From the NCBI RefSeq assembly GCF_018143015.1, contig NC_054748.1, forward strand, positions 14,808,967-14,872,966: 64,000 bases of DNA, written 5' to 3'. Positions 10,119 to 22,600 of the stretch are shown one piece after another. Position numbers and translations under genes: made by a program. Each line of letters begins with the position of its first letter. The first letter of the stretch is position 1. The notes beneath the pieces were generated by a model, which ran no database searches, was not told where the DNA came from, and saw nothing but the letters and a program-made list of their open reading frames with translations. This DNA comes from Lytechinus variegatus. Its lineage: Eukaryota > Echinodermata > Echinoidea > Temnopleuroida > Toxopneustidae.

Positions 10119-10345
10119 ACTGTAAAACTGTGGTGTTAAAGCTGACACCAGTTGGTGTTAATATAAGACCACACCCTGAGGTGTAATAATAACACCCTAG
10201 AGTTTAAACATAACACGAAAAAGTGTAAATGTAACAACCAATGGTGTTGTAATAACACCTATATGTGTTAAACTAACTTAACACCGGTGTAAAATAACTG
10301 ATGTAGTCCTCTGTGTACACCAGTTACACCACAGTTTTTGCTGTG
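10119..10345. mobile_element. GGTGTTAA-type MITE (copy 1)
   Basis: ACTGTAAAACTGTGGTGTTA at the left, inverse ACACCACAGTTTTTGCTGTG at the right; the interior is full of ACACC/GGTGT repeats. An inverted relative is at 27240-27483. Confidence 0.8.
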
Positions 10346-10796
10346 CATAAGCATAAACAAATATGTTTGAAGCGCAGAGTCCCTTAAATAACATCGTATG
10401 TAGTAATTTGTTTAAGCAAAATATTGCCCTAATTTGATGAAGAAGCATTCATTAAAAAAAAACCAAAGCTTAAGATAAAACAAAAATAAAATAATGCTCT
10501 TATAGCGTATCAAGACATAAATATCATTTGCATCTTAAATAAATTCAGAGACATTTTCATATACCTCAATTATGAGGAGTACTTTGTCGCCGTCTAAAGC
10601 AATTAGTTCTGACAGTCCCTTTATAAATTTATCATTAAAACATGATTGCACAGAAAATATTCATATATGCAAGGTCTTGTGAAACATAAAAGAGCATAAA
10701 TACAATAGTGCCACATTCCATAAAATATGAAATTCAGAAGAACGAATGGTGAATCCAGATTATAAGCACCCTAACTGAAAAAATGTCAGCACTTAA

Positions 10797-11353
10797 AGCA
10801 CAAGTCCACCCGAACAAAAGTTTGATTTAAATAAAAAGACAAAAATCCACCAAGCATAACACTGAAAATTCAAAATCGGATGTAAAACAAGAAAAATATG
10901 ACATTTAAAAGTTTTGCTTAATTCGAAAAAACACATCCTGGTCGGTATGCAAATGAGGAGATTGATGACATTATCCACTTGCTATTTCTTTTGTATTTTT
11001 TCTATAAAATATGAAATATTCTCATCCGTAAAGTGAAACAACGATCAATTCGTCCCTGATTATGCGAGGTAAGCGTTGTTTATATGGTTCAGTCAAGTTT
11101 GTCCCTATTGCCAAATTTGTGAAAAAGAGAGAAATATTGTATAATTCAAACAATTACAAAAGCAATTGTAAGTACAGGACATCCTCGACTGTTACTAAAT
11201 TTTGCATATCACTTTTTTGAAAAATAAGCAAAACTTTAAAAATGTTAGAACGTTCTTGTTTTACATCCGATTTTGTTGAAATTTTCAGCATTATGCTAGT
11301 TTGATTTTTCTCCATTTATTGAAATTAACATTCTTCTGGGGTGGACTTGACCT
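10797..11353. mobile_element. TTAA-type long-TIR MITE, family B
   Basis: TTAA on both sides (10793, 11354); ends AGCACAAGTCCACCC and GGGTGGACTTGACCT; arms of about 150 bp with ATCGGATGTAAAACAAG. Confidence 0.88.
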
Positions 11354-11668
11354 TTAACAAGCACTTTTGAGAACTTGTGTACTTAATGTAGCCCTTGACT
11401 TACCACTTAATTTTAGAGCGTTGTGCTTATTTACTCCAAAATGAATGATTTTTTACTCCTTTTCAACCCCCTTGGTATAGTGAGGTCAATAATCACTCGA
11501 ACTGGGGTGAATTAAGAGTGAACAAACGAACATTTCATACGAATGACATTTGAAAAAGGGTGAGATTCACCCAACAGCAAGCGTGAAATCCACTTTAATG
11601 TGTTGATTTTTTAATGATAAATATGCCACCAAATTGTTATTACTTTATCATTGGTACCATTTAGTCCT

Positions 11669-11726
11669 ACACATTTAAAATGTTGGGCAAAATACTATCC
11701 ATTCTGTTGGGTAAATGTATGTTGGT

Positions 11727-11764
<38 letters not shown>

Positions 11765-12098
11765 GTAATAAACCTGCTCAGTTTGATAATAATTGCCAAA
11801 TATAATTATATAAATATATAAATATATATATATATATATATAACAGAAATAAATACTCCGTAATGAAAATATTTTCATTACGGAGTATTTCTTTCTGTTT
11901 TAACTATTCATTGGACCAACTCCGAGCAAAACATTCCCACTTTGTTTATATATATAACTATTTATATTTGGCAATTATTATCCAATTGAGCAAATTTGTT
12001 ATCCAATTTGGGCAGATTTAACCAATAGTTGTGTGGACAGAATTTTGCCCATTGATGGTTAAAAAACTGGCCTTTTTGCCTAACCTTTTTAAGAGTGT
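11669..12098. mobile_element. Palindromic MITE with TA core
   Basis: TACACATTTAAAATGTTGGG at the left and an inverse-like TTTTTAAGAGTGTA at the right, with GGCAATTATTATCCAA / TTGGATAA-type arms. A second hairpin lies inside (11842-11901). Confidence 0.65.
11842..11901. repeat. 60-bp hairpin inside a MITE
   Basis: AACAGAAATAAATACTCCGT ... ACGGAGTATTTCTTTCTGTT around a GAAAATATTTTC centre. Confidence 0.9.
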
Positions 12099-12717
12099 AT
12101 ATATGAGATCTGTGTAGTTATTCATATGCTCATTACATTTTTGTTTTTGTTCTAACAAATTTATTTAAAACTAATCGATTTCTAATTGAAATGATCGCTC
12201 GATGATGAGTAGCCTATTCGAACATCGGCCAAAATAAAATTACTACGTAAATTATTTTGAATAAAGTGTTTATTTCAACGGTAACCAAAATAATCTATGT
12301 GTTTTACGCCTATAGGCTATACACTGAATACCAATCAACTTAGCAATTAATTGATAGGAGAGCTTAGTTACTAATTAACATGCTTTGTTAATGAAGCTCT
12401 ATCGATAATCCCTTTGGAAAACAAATACTTGTTGACAGACGAGGATCGGTATTTGAGGATTACGTAATCTTACAAGGGCGTGTCATAGTGTAATACTTGG
12501 ATACTGTGTCATTCACAATAATCATCTTCATATGCTTATGTTATTTGCTAATAATCATTCTTTATAAGCATTTAGATGTTTCTATCCTAATTTAAGAGAG
12601 AAAAAACATTCAGGCTTTAATATGTGAGGGACTTTTCAGTAGATGTAAACAGATATGTTATCGTCATCATGTTTCACGAGAGATTACTCCAAAGAACATT
12701 CAAGTACATAGGATTTT

Positions 12718-12719
<2 letters not shown>
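12099..12719. other. Gene-free stretch
   Basis: AT-rich, no repeat family or coding sequence recognised. Confidence 0.4.
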
Positions 12720-12748
<29 letters not shown>

Positions 12749-12829
12749 ACGATATTACGTTCCGCGTGTCGGACATCATAGATGATATTATGAAGCAAAG
12801 TGGTAATGCATTGTACTTAGTTCCAACTG

Positions 12830-12911
<82 letters not shown>

Positions 12912-13142
12912 AAAGATATACATGATAATCTCTGTGACACGTAAGCATAAGACACTAGTTTATTTTCAATTAAAATTTTTACGTTTAACCATAGTAAGGT
13001 AGCTTATAGTTTAGGATACTTCGCGCATTTGTTATCAACTTTGGTTATCTCATAGAGCTAGCTCCATGGTTATCTCATTCGTTACATTATTATTCATTGC
13101 TGGTATCAGGGTAAGGGATTCCAATTACAAATTAATTTTGAA

Positions 13143-13190
<48 letters not shown>

Positions 13191-13194
13191 TATG

Positions 13195-13268
<74 letters not shown>

Positions 13269-13310
13269 TATGTGTGTGTGTGTGTATACACACACACACA
13301 CACACACACT
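12720..13310. repeat. Cluster of TA and TG/AC microsatellites
   Basis: TA runs at 12720-12748, 12833-12906 and 13145-13262, followed by a TG run abutting an AC run (13270-13309) that can pair as a hairpin. Confidence 0.95.
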
Positions 13311-13471
13311 AAAGAGTACCATTGTACTCTTCGTTCATTTCTTTCACAGCATATTCAAGTAAACAGAGAAGCTAAAGCTGTATATGTATATTTTCTAACA
13401 TTTACATACACATAGGCCAAAATCGATTCTTACAGAAATGTGGACTTTGTAAGTCACAACCTCAATATTAA

Positions 13472-14065
13472 TGGGGAATCCAACCCAAATAAAAACTTGT
13501 TTTTATAAGAAAAAGAAAAATCAGACAAGTTGATAGGTGAAAGTTTGAACAATATTGGACAAATAACAAGAAAGTTATAAATTTTTAAAAGTTGTAAATA
13601 TTGGTAATCACTATACCTATGGAGACTTCAAATTGGCCGCTTATGTGATGTCATAGTGATGTAAGGCAAGGACTACTCTTCCATGTACTTCAATACATAT
13701 TATGGCTAAAATGTCATTTTCCCCAAAAGTTTCATTTCAAATTGTATTTTTATTTCAAGAGGACATTAAACAATATACTACCTGGGTTATATTTAGATTA
13801 CTGCCCTAGGGGAATGGGTAATTAGGAGAAAACCACAAATCCCTGATAATAAAGTACATGGCCTATGGGAAAGTTGTCCTTGCCCCTTGTCATAATTTAC
13901 TTACCCAGTTGCCAATTTGATATCTACATGGTATTAGTGATCTCAATTTTAAAGCAGCTATAACTTTCTTATTGCTTGTCCGATTTCTTTCAAACTTTCA
14001 CCATTCTGTTTAATTCATTTTCTCCTTCCCAACACAACATTCTATGGCCAAGGCTGGATTCCCCT
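13472..14065. mobile_element. TTAA-type long-TIR MITE, family C
   Basis: TTAA on both sides (13468, 14066); ends TGGGGAATCCAACCC and GGCTGGATTCCCCT; arms carry ATCGGACAAGcAATAAGAAAG-like sequence. Confidence 0.85.
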
Positions 14066-14069
14066 TTAA

Positions 14070-14711
14070 GCGCCATTGATCATACTGCGAATTATCAACA
14101 TTAATTTACATAGTACCATTTTATTAGCTATTAATATTATTACTAGCATTTCCTTATGTAATTATATATACTTTCAATTGATATCAATCCGTTGTGTCTT
14201 ATGCGCTAGTAAGAACCACCTATAGCATTATCATTTCTATCATATTTGTTAGTATTACGTTGTTAATGACATCTAAATTATGTGTTTTCAATTACTTAGC
14301 AACATGAATAGACAATGAGCAGACATTGTATGCATACCGAGTAGTAACGAGGAATACTGTATCTGTAGTCCTGCTACATTTATATTCAGTCTGGGAAAAA
14401 AAAGAACTTCTAACGATTTGAATAGTGAGCTGGTAACTTGTAAGCATTAAATGTATTTGGGTTATATGCCCATATTATAGAAAAATACGATATGCAAATT
14501 GAATAATAACGTAAAATGTCAATTTCCCAATGAATTTAATCGTTGTTTAGTATTTGGTAACGAGCTTGATGTGTTATCATTTTTTTTCGTAGAACCATAA
14601 ACGACTAATTTGACATTGAAATTATAGGTTAATGATTAACTAAGTAGTTTCTCATCTAACTAGTCCCTATAATGACGTCATTCTTATTCATGCCTGATCC
14701 ATTTTACACCA
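14070..14711. other. Gene-free stretch
   Basis: AT-rich; no repeat family or gene recognised. One TGACGTCA near 14673. Confidence 0.4.
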
Positions 14712-14927
14712 CACAGTAAAAAACTATACAACGCTGTTTACTATATGAACCTTACAGTAATTGTTTAAACAGTTTAAACAACTGTTTAAATCTCAAGCAA
14801 CAAAGTTTAATTTTCAATATCTAATTTTCAATAAATTAAAATTGATTGTTTAAACGGTTAAACAAATACTGGAAGGTTCATATAGTAAACAGCGTTGTAT
14901 AAAATCTGAAACAGCGTTTTTACTGTG
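14712..14927. mobile_element. Palindromic MITE, CACAGTAAAAA ends
   Basis: CACAGTAAAAA plus ACGCTGTTTACTATATGAAC on the left, with their inverses (GTTCATATAGTAAACAGCGT, TTTTTACTGTG) on the right. Core of GTTTAAAC repeats. Confidence 0.85.
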
Positions 14928-15139
14928 CCTGAAGAGCAACACCATAGTAACGTTAATAAATTGTTATAATAGTGTTAAGTGTTAACAAGATCTCCCTTGC
15001 TTTGACAAAGGGAATGGGGTGACACATTAACCAAATTTGAGTTATTGATGCGCTTATATAATTTTTACAAATCTATTCCTTCTAATCTTCCAGGCTGACT
15101 TTAATGTTAAAAGGCTCCGATCCAACTTCGTACATGGCA

Positions 15140-15708
15140 CCCGGGGGGGGGGGGGGGCCACTTCCATTCACCAGTGGATACCATGCGCGACCATGGGGTC
15201 TCGAAAAGCACCCTAAACACGTAATTTCCATATTCTGAAAATGCACCCCTTAACAAGTATTGGCGCGTGAAACCCTACCCTTAACAAGTATTGGAAACAA
15301 AACGATACTCTTGGCAAATATTCCCTGAAATGAACCCCTAAACAAGTACAGGAATGTTTTATTGTTACGGGTCCTTCGGTCGTCGGCTTTACCTTATTTG
15401 GTTTAGTACGACCCCAGCTTCTACACCTCGCGCAAATCGGACTCTAAACACGAAGTGTTGGGGCAAAAAGGACATCCTTTATAAAACATTTTAATTTTGT
15501 TTTATCATCCCCGCAAATTCGACCCTAAACACGTAATTTTCCTAGCGAAATAGATACCCTTTTTTCATTATTTTTGTGTTTTTGACACCCTTATCACGTT
15601 ACGTACGTAACGTGCCCTATCGTGAAAAAGACATCCTTTTTTACGTGTTTTTTGGTCGCGCATGGTATCCACTCGTCAATGTAAGTGCCCCCCCCCCCCC
15701 CCCCCGGG
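15140..15708 (+). mobile_element. hAT-like G/C-run MITE, copy 2
   Basis: Perfect 8-bp target duplication ACATGGCA (15132-15139 and 15709-15716). Ends CCCGGGG...CCACTTCCATTCA and AATGTAAGTG...CCCCGGG; shared inner ends GTGGATACCATGCGCGACCA and inverse. Confidence 0.92.
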
Positions 15709-15716
15709 ACATGGCA

Positions 15717-16190
15717 TCAGTACACTTCGCTCTTTTAAAGCGGATACGAACCTGGAGCCTTTTAATCGCACCACCTCTAGTCCTCAAATACTCACATATA
15801 GTCAGGTTCCTAACCCATAATGCAACATTCGGAGAGTATAGTCTTGTAATATAAGCATACTAGAACAATATCACACGAATTTTATACTCGGTATATTCAG
15901 ACCGAAGTAAAAATGATACCAAGGAGAAAAAAATATTTTTTTAAAGAAAGGTATTCTCTATACAAAAAAAGTTATAGGCTTATTAATTCTCGGAATTATT
16001 AATATTTACCTCAAACGGCAGATTTCAAGACTAGCTATTTATGACACACAATCGATGAGAAACAACATACTGAGTGTGAAACTTTATTTTGTAACTTGCT
16101 TTTTTCTGCCAAAGTATAAGGCATAATAATTCTAAATGCTAGATTAGTTCTGGGAACATGAATATAGGCCTACGTACCTCTATTGTAGTG
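15717..16190. other. Gene-free stretch
   Basis: Nothing recognised between a MITE and a SINE. Confidence 0.4.
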
Positions 16191-16523
16191 GAAGAGCCGT
16201 GGCGTAGTGGTTCTGACTCTCGCCTTCAAAACAGAGGGTCGTGTGTTCGAATCCCACCGCGGTCTATAGCGTCCTTTGGCAAGGCGTTAATCCACACTTC
16301 GCCACTATCGACCCAGATGCTCAATGGATACCCGGTAGGATGCAAAAGATTTTGTATGTTTGATTTTACCAGCGCCACAATGAGGCTGTGATGAATGCAA
16401 GGAATGCTCTCCAGGGAGTGGAAATTGTGCACTTTTCGTGCGGGATTGAAATAAATCCATATGCTGTAACGCGCTTTGAGCCATTCTGGGAATAGCGCTT
16501 TATGAAAAAATGGCTTTTGCAAT
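16191..16523 (+). mobile_element. tRNA-derived SINE
   Basis: Head GCCGTGGCGTAGTGGTTC (A box) and GTGTTCGAATCCCACC (B box). The body ends GCGCTTTGAGCC ... AATAGCGCTTTATGAAAAA. It ends about 40 bases before the acceptor of the tetraspanin start exon. Confidence 0.88.
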
Positions 16524-16575
16524 GATTTTCACTTTATTAATGTCTTTTCCTTTACTTTTGTAGATATAATTCAAC

Positions 16576-16641
16576 ATGGTGGCTGGTTGCGGTCCAAAGA
16601 TTGCTAAATTGATCCTCTTCATATTGAACTTCTGTGTATGG
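16576..16641 (+). CDS. Tetraspanin exon 1 (start codon, start of TM1)
   Basis: AATTCAACATGG start context. It reads MVAGCGPKIAKLILF, then ILNFCVW, and ends at a GTATGT donor. A pyrimidine-rich acceptor (TTTACTTTTGTAG) lies 12 bases upstream of the ATG, so the exon carries a little 5'UTR. The Cys-Gly then Lys before TM1 is typical of the family. Confidence 0.92.
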
Positions 16642-19600
16642 GTATGTATCCAATATCTAAACTATAACACAATTTTCTATTTTTTCCGATTTTATTCTAC
16701 TGTCATTTTTTCAGACATGCAATAGTGTGCATGATATTTCATTTTAGGGGACCTTGTCAATAACATATACTTATGTCTGGGACTGCTATTGAACGAGGGG
16801 ATGTGTGTACTCAGGATTTTCCAAAAAGGGAGGGGAGCACATTTCCCCTAGGTAATTGGAATATCATCCAAAAAAGGGTCTCACTAAAAAAATAAGGACG
16901 TCCCACGTAAAATTTGACAAGCAAAAAAAAAGTCGCCAAGGTCCTCACTTGCATATGAGCGACATATTCCCATCAAAAATATTTCCCGTGACTCTCAAGG
17001 GTGGGGGGGGGGGGGGGCACGGGCCGGATGTGCCCCCCCTGGATCCGCCACTGCGAGGGGGAGGGGGTGTTGTTGTTGTTTTTTTTATATCCGGTCAGTC
17101 TCGATAACTCGTCATATAGATTTTTTATATAAATGTTTCTATCAGGTGATTTTTTTTTCGAAATTCCCCTTATGTTTTTCAATTCAATCCAATTCTTTAT
17201 TCCATTTCCACTCAAACATAATACAAAGTAATATAAAGTAATACAAATCAAATACAATTTTACAGACGAGCATTCTTACTTCGTAAAAGAAAAAAATATA
17301 ATATTGAGCATAAATGGAAATGAGGGGGTCCACCAAAACGCAAAGCTTGTTAAATGCAGATCCCCCTTGGAAATGAAAAAAAATATAATTGACTTATTCA
17401 AATATGCATTTATATAAAGGAAAGAAAAAGAGGAGGGACAAAAGGTCCAAATCATATTGATGTATACATAAATACAGAACAAGTGCAAAGATATTCACAC
17501 AAAGAGGTCTTCGCTGTGAAGGATATGTTGCGCAATATGCAGGAGAAAAAGCAGAAAGAGAGAGAGAATGACAAGACATAGAAGACAAGACAAAACAAGA
17601 GACAGGACAGTACAAGAAAAGATAACATAATAAGTAAAAAAAAAAGGAGGAAAAGTCAGAATGTGGAAGGGCTGACCACAAACCAGCTTGATTAGGTGAA
17701 GCCCGATTTTGTTTATAGTTTATATTAATGATTTTTGTAGATCATCAGATGTTCTTTCTTTCATTCTCTTTGCGGACGACTCTAACTTATTTTTTTCACA
17801 TAAAAATCCTCTTCACCTTGCTAATACAATCAACTCTGAACTAAAAAATGTCACCCAATGGATAAGAGCAAATAAATTGTCAATAAACTTACAAAAAACA
17901 AAATATATGTTGTTTAGCAACTCTATTAATACACTTCCTGTTGATATTATTTTGGATGGAACTCCCTTGGAAAATGTATCCCATATTAAGTTTCTTGGAA
18001 TAACAGTCGATAATAAGCTCTCATGGAAATTCCACATAGATAACATATGTAAAACTATTTCACGCAACATTGGTATAATTAAGAAGCTTAAATTTTGTTT
18101 ACCATTATCATCCCTGCTTACGTTATATTCATCCCTTATATTACCTTATTAAAATTATGGAATTTTAGCGTGGGGCAACACACATCAAACACTCTTAGAC
18201 AAATTACTCCTATTACAAAAGAAGTCTCTTCGTGTCATATGTCACACAGCATATTTGTCTCATACTGACCCATTATTTTTGGAACATAAAATATTGAAAA
18301 TTAAAGACTTGTATTTGTTCAATCTCGGTCAGTTTATGTACAATTATAACAATAACAACCTCCCAAATGTATTTCATTCAATGTTTCCAAAAAATCAATC
18401 CATTCATAACTATCCAACAAGGCGATTGGGTGAATTCCATTTACCACTTCTAAGAACTTTGCTGGCTCAGAACACATTTATATATGAGGGACCGAAGTTA
18501 TGGAACTCACTTCATAATGATATAAGAACTGCAAAATCTTTGAACTCTTTTAAGACTAAATTCAAATTATCTCTATTAAAATCTTATAATGTATCCTCAA
18601 ATTAAATCTAATTCATCATCTCTGTCAAGAGGTTAGTCATCATTTTTACTATAAAGACTATAATTAAAACATAAATCATCCCTTTTTTTATTGAAAAAAA
18701 AAATCTGACACAAGTCCTTCCCAATTGTGCTCGGTATCGAACCTCATACATTATTTGTGTCTATCCTCTCATCTTTTTTCTCTTTCCTGTCCGCCTTCCT
18801 ACCGCTTATTTATTTACGGCATCAATCACATTTTTTCGCGCATTTTATTCTTTCCAGGTCATTTTATATATTTTTTTCTCCTTTTATACACATTGAATCC
18901 AGTTTGCTTGAGTCCACGATGGCATGTGTTCTACCTACGTTTAGCAGCACCCATCCATCTTCTCAGGGCATTCTTCCCTTTCTCTTTTTTTTTTGGGGGG
19001 GGGTGGGAAGGGTGGATATATTTTAGGACGGGTTGTTTTGTCCTATACAAACTATATTTTTTGATATCTTCGTATTTTATATTTTGTGAGTATTATTTCT
19101 CTCTCATTTATTTTTTTCTCATTTGATTACATATGTCTGTATTTGTACTCTATTATTGGTTTTGTTATCTATTTTTGAGGGGCCCACATTGTACAAGCAT
19201 TGCTTTTTAGTGGGTCCCTCCATTTCCATCTTAATTTAATTTCTATTGAAAAATAGTATACTTATTTAAAACCTCCAATGTGTTGCCCAAATCGTGTAAG
19301 TTTTTTTTCACAACATATGTATTATTATTTTTGTTTATTTTTGTTTCTTTGCAATGGATACAAATACTTATTTTTATATATATGGTATACAATTTGTTTT
19401 TGTTTGATGGAAGTGAAATAAATAAAATTGAATTGAAAATTGAATTGAATTGATTATAAATGGACAATATAAGATGGAAAAAAAGATAAAACAATAAAGT
19501 ATTTCTAATAGTAACTTAATTAACTTTTTATACCCTTCGATTCACAAAATTTGGTACGTATAATTGAGTTTTTGCAGATTGTTGTAATAACAATCAGATA

Positions 19601-22600
19601 CGACTGGGTGCTATTTATTACGATTGGGACCGAACTTTAACGTTACTATCTGAACGACATGACCAGGACTCGAACCTTATAGGTTACCAGGTGACATAAT
19701 CAACGGCGTGTTCGTTATTTTGTTGTTTATTTCAATTCTATGTTTCATTCATATATACGCTTTCTTCTTCTTTCCTTTGTTGGCAACCAGTCAGGATTGA
19801 CTATTTTTGCCACAGATTTTTGTTCATTTTCAATAGCTTGTTATTAGTATTTCCTTTTCCATTCCTTTTCTTTTTCTCTCTCTTTTTTCTTTTCTTTTCC
19901 TTTTTCCTTCCTTTTCTTTTCTTTTCCTTCATTTTCTTTCTCTTTTTTCCTTCTTTTCCTTTTTTCCTTTTCTTTTCTAATTATTTTTCTTTTCTTCTGT
20001 TTTCTTTTTTTTTCTTTTTCCCTCTTATTTTTTCTTTTTCTATTTTTTTCTTTTTTCTTTTCTTTTCTCTTTTTTTCTTTTTATTTCTTTTTTTTTCTTC
20101 TTTTGTATGCGTTCTGTTTTGAGTTAGGCTCACTTAAAACATTTTCCATATAAAACATTGTATTACAGGCGGCAGGTATTGTACTGATCGGAATCGGATC
20201 ATGGATAACCGCCCGGCAACAAGACTACACGGATCTGTTCTCTGAGGACACGATATTGATCGTTACAGGGGTAACGATAGGGGTGGGGTGCTTCATCTTT
20301 ATCGTCGGCTTCTGTGGATGTTGTGGGGCTCTGAAAGAAGGAACGTTCTTATTAAAACTGGTAAGATATTGCCATGACAACGGTATAATAATAATAGAAT
20401 ACTTAATACCAAAGATATAAAATGTTTAATTATCACCTAATACAAAAATGTTTCCAAATCTGTATTCCGTTAAAAAAATATGTCCTGTGGTAATTATGTT
20501 TGGTACCTATCTTGACCACACAGCATGCTACAAGAATGTAATTTACCCCAAGGTTACCACAATAATGATGAAGAAATTCTATTTCCGAGATTTGAGTATA
20601 CTATCATGGTTACAATGATTATAGCCATTTCGGGGGCCATATATTTTTTTGAAATACCCGGCCTCCCAAAACTATTGTATCTAACCCGGCTGGATGATCC
20701 GCGCCTGGATGATGATGATGATGATGATGATGAAGATTGTGATGATGATGATTATGATGATGGTGGTAATGAAGATGATTTAATGATGATGGTAATGATG
20801 AATATGACAATATTGATGATAACGACGATGATGACGACGATAATGATAAAGAAATTATATTTTCGTGATTTAAAAACATTCTGTCATGATTATAGTGAGT
20901 TTAGCTGTATCCTTCTTTTTACTTTCGCAATGTAAGAACAACTGTGATATCAAACAATTAAGTTATTGACTGCTAATACTCTTGCAATCCTATAAACATA
21001 TCATTCAGTCAAGTATGGACTTTGCCATTCAACTCCGCTACGCCTTGAAATGAGAAAACTTGACATCATTTTATATTTTGTACTATTCAATAGTGAGGGT
21101 TTCAATATCTGCTTATTAATATATAATTATCCCTATTATTCTCTTGATAGTATTTTTTCTTCATGGTTCTAATCATTATTCTGGAGATCACCGCCGGTAT
21201 CCTAGCATTTGTCTTCGATGATGAGGTAAGGACACCTGGGCCCCGTCTTAAGACTTACGATTGATCAAATCAATTGTAACTCTATGGAAATCCATCAGTG
21301 TCATAATTTTTTCTACAGGAAATTTGCAAAATGTCCTTTGTAAACAAAGGAAAACACGCCAAATTGTCAAGAAATTAATGACTTCATGGATATACATATC
21401 TAGAACAACTTTTGAACAACCATGCATTTCATTTGTTGACTTTGCTGGCTTAACATGGATGCGATTGATCCTATCAATCGCAACTCTTAGTAAGACGGGC
21501 CCCAGATGAGAAAAGGTGGATGATTGATGCAAAGAAACCGAGAGAGAGATAGAGAGAGGGAGAGAGAGAGGGACAGTAGACAAAATTATATCTACAGTAG
21601 ATGTGGACCAAGTGCCAAGAGAGAGAGAGAATAAAACAGATGGAGGGGGCGGCACAACGGGGGGAGAGAGAGAGGGAGTAGATGAGACGAGGATAAATAC
21701 TCAGAGAAAGGGGAAAAGAGAGAGAAAATAAAAATGTATATCTACAGTAGATGTGGAGCAAGTGGACAGTAAAGAGAGAGACAGAGAAAGGGAGAGAGTA
21801 GGAAAGGGAAAGGGAGAGAGAGAGAGAAATAAAGAGAGAGATAGATAAGGGGGTATGTGATATGTATGGGATATGTAAACATATGTCCTGCCTCGGCAAT
21901 AATAAGCCAGGACCTGGGCTACTTTGACTTCCTTTGTTAATTGTGTTTGTAAACTACTATGTAATTGTTTTATTTTATACGTCATCTGATCCTTTATGAA
22001 TATTGAAATGAAGTGATACAAAATCATATGAAAAAGAGAGAAAACAATGTTAGGCGTAGCTCAATCAAAGTACACCAGAGCTACCACGGGGAGCTACCCT
22101 CCATTATTGAAATTTCGGTGAAGCCGAAAACATTTTTCTGCCTGGAATCGGACCCGAGCCCATGCACGCTTTGAACGCCTGTTCAATTCGCGGCAGAGAC
22201 ATTTCTTCGGGATCACCAAAATTTCAAAAAGGGAGCATAGCTCCCCGGGATAGCTCTGCTGGGGAACTTTGATTGAGCTACGCCTACCCAATTAATGTTC
22301 GCTATATTCACTTCTTTCACAATATACAACATTTCAATAAACAGAGTTACCAAAGCTGAAGCCATATTTATAGATAGATAGATAGCCCGGGGGGGGGCAC
22401 TTCCATTCACGAGTGGATACCATGCGCGACCATGGGGTCTCGAAAAGCACCCTAAACACGTAATTTCTATATTCCGAAAATGCACCCCTTAACAAGTTAT
22501 TGGCGTATGAAACCCTACCCTTAACAAGTATTGGAAACAAAACGATACTCTTGGCAAATATTCCCTGAAATGAACCCCTAAACAAGTACAGGAATGTTTT

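Noticed and set aside
12720-13362. Open frames of alternating Ile and Tyr
   Set aside because: Translation of TA microsatellites.
19820-20122. Phe/Leu-rich 100-codon frame resembling a membrane protein
   Set aside because: Translation of the TTTTC polypyrimidine tract.
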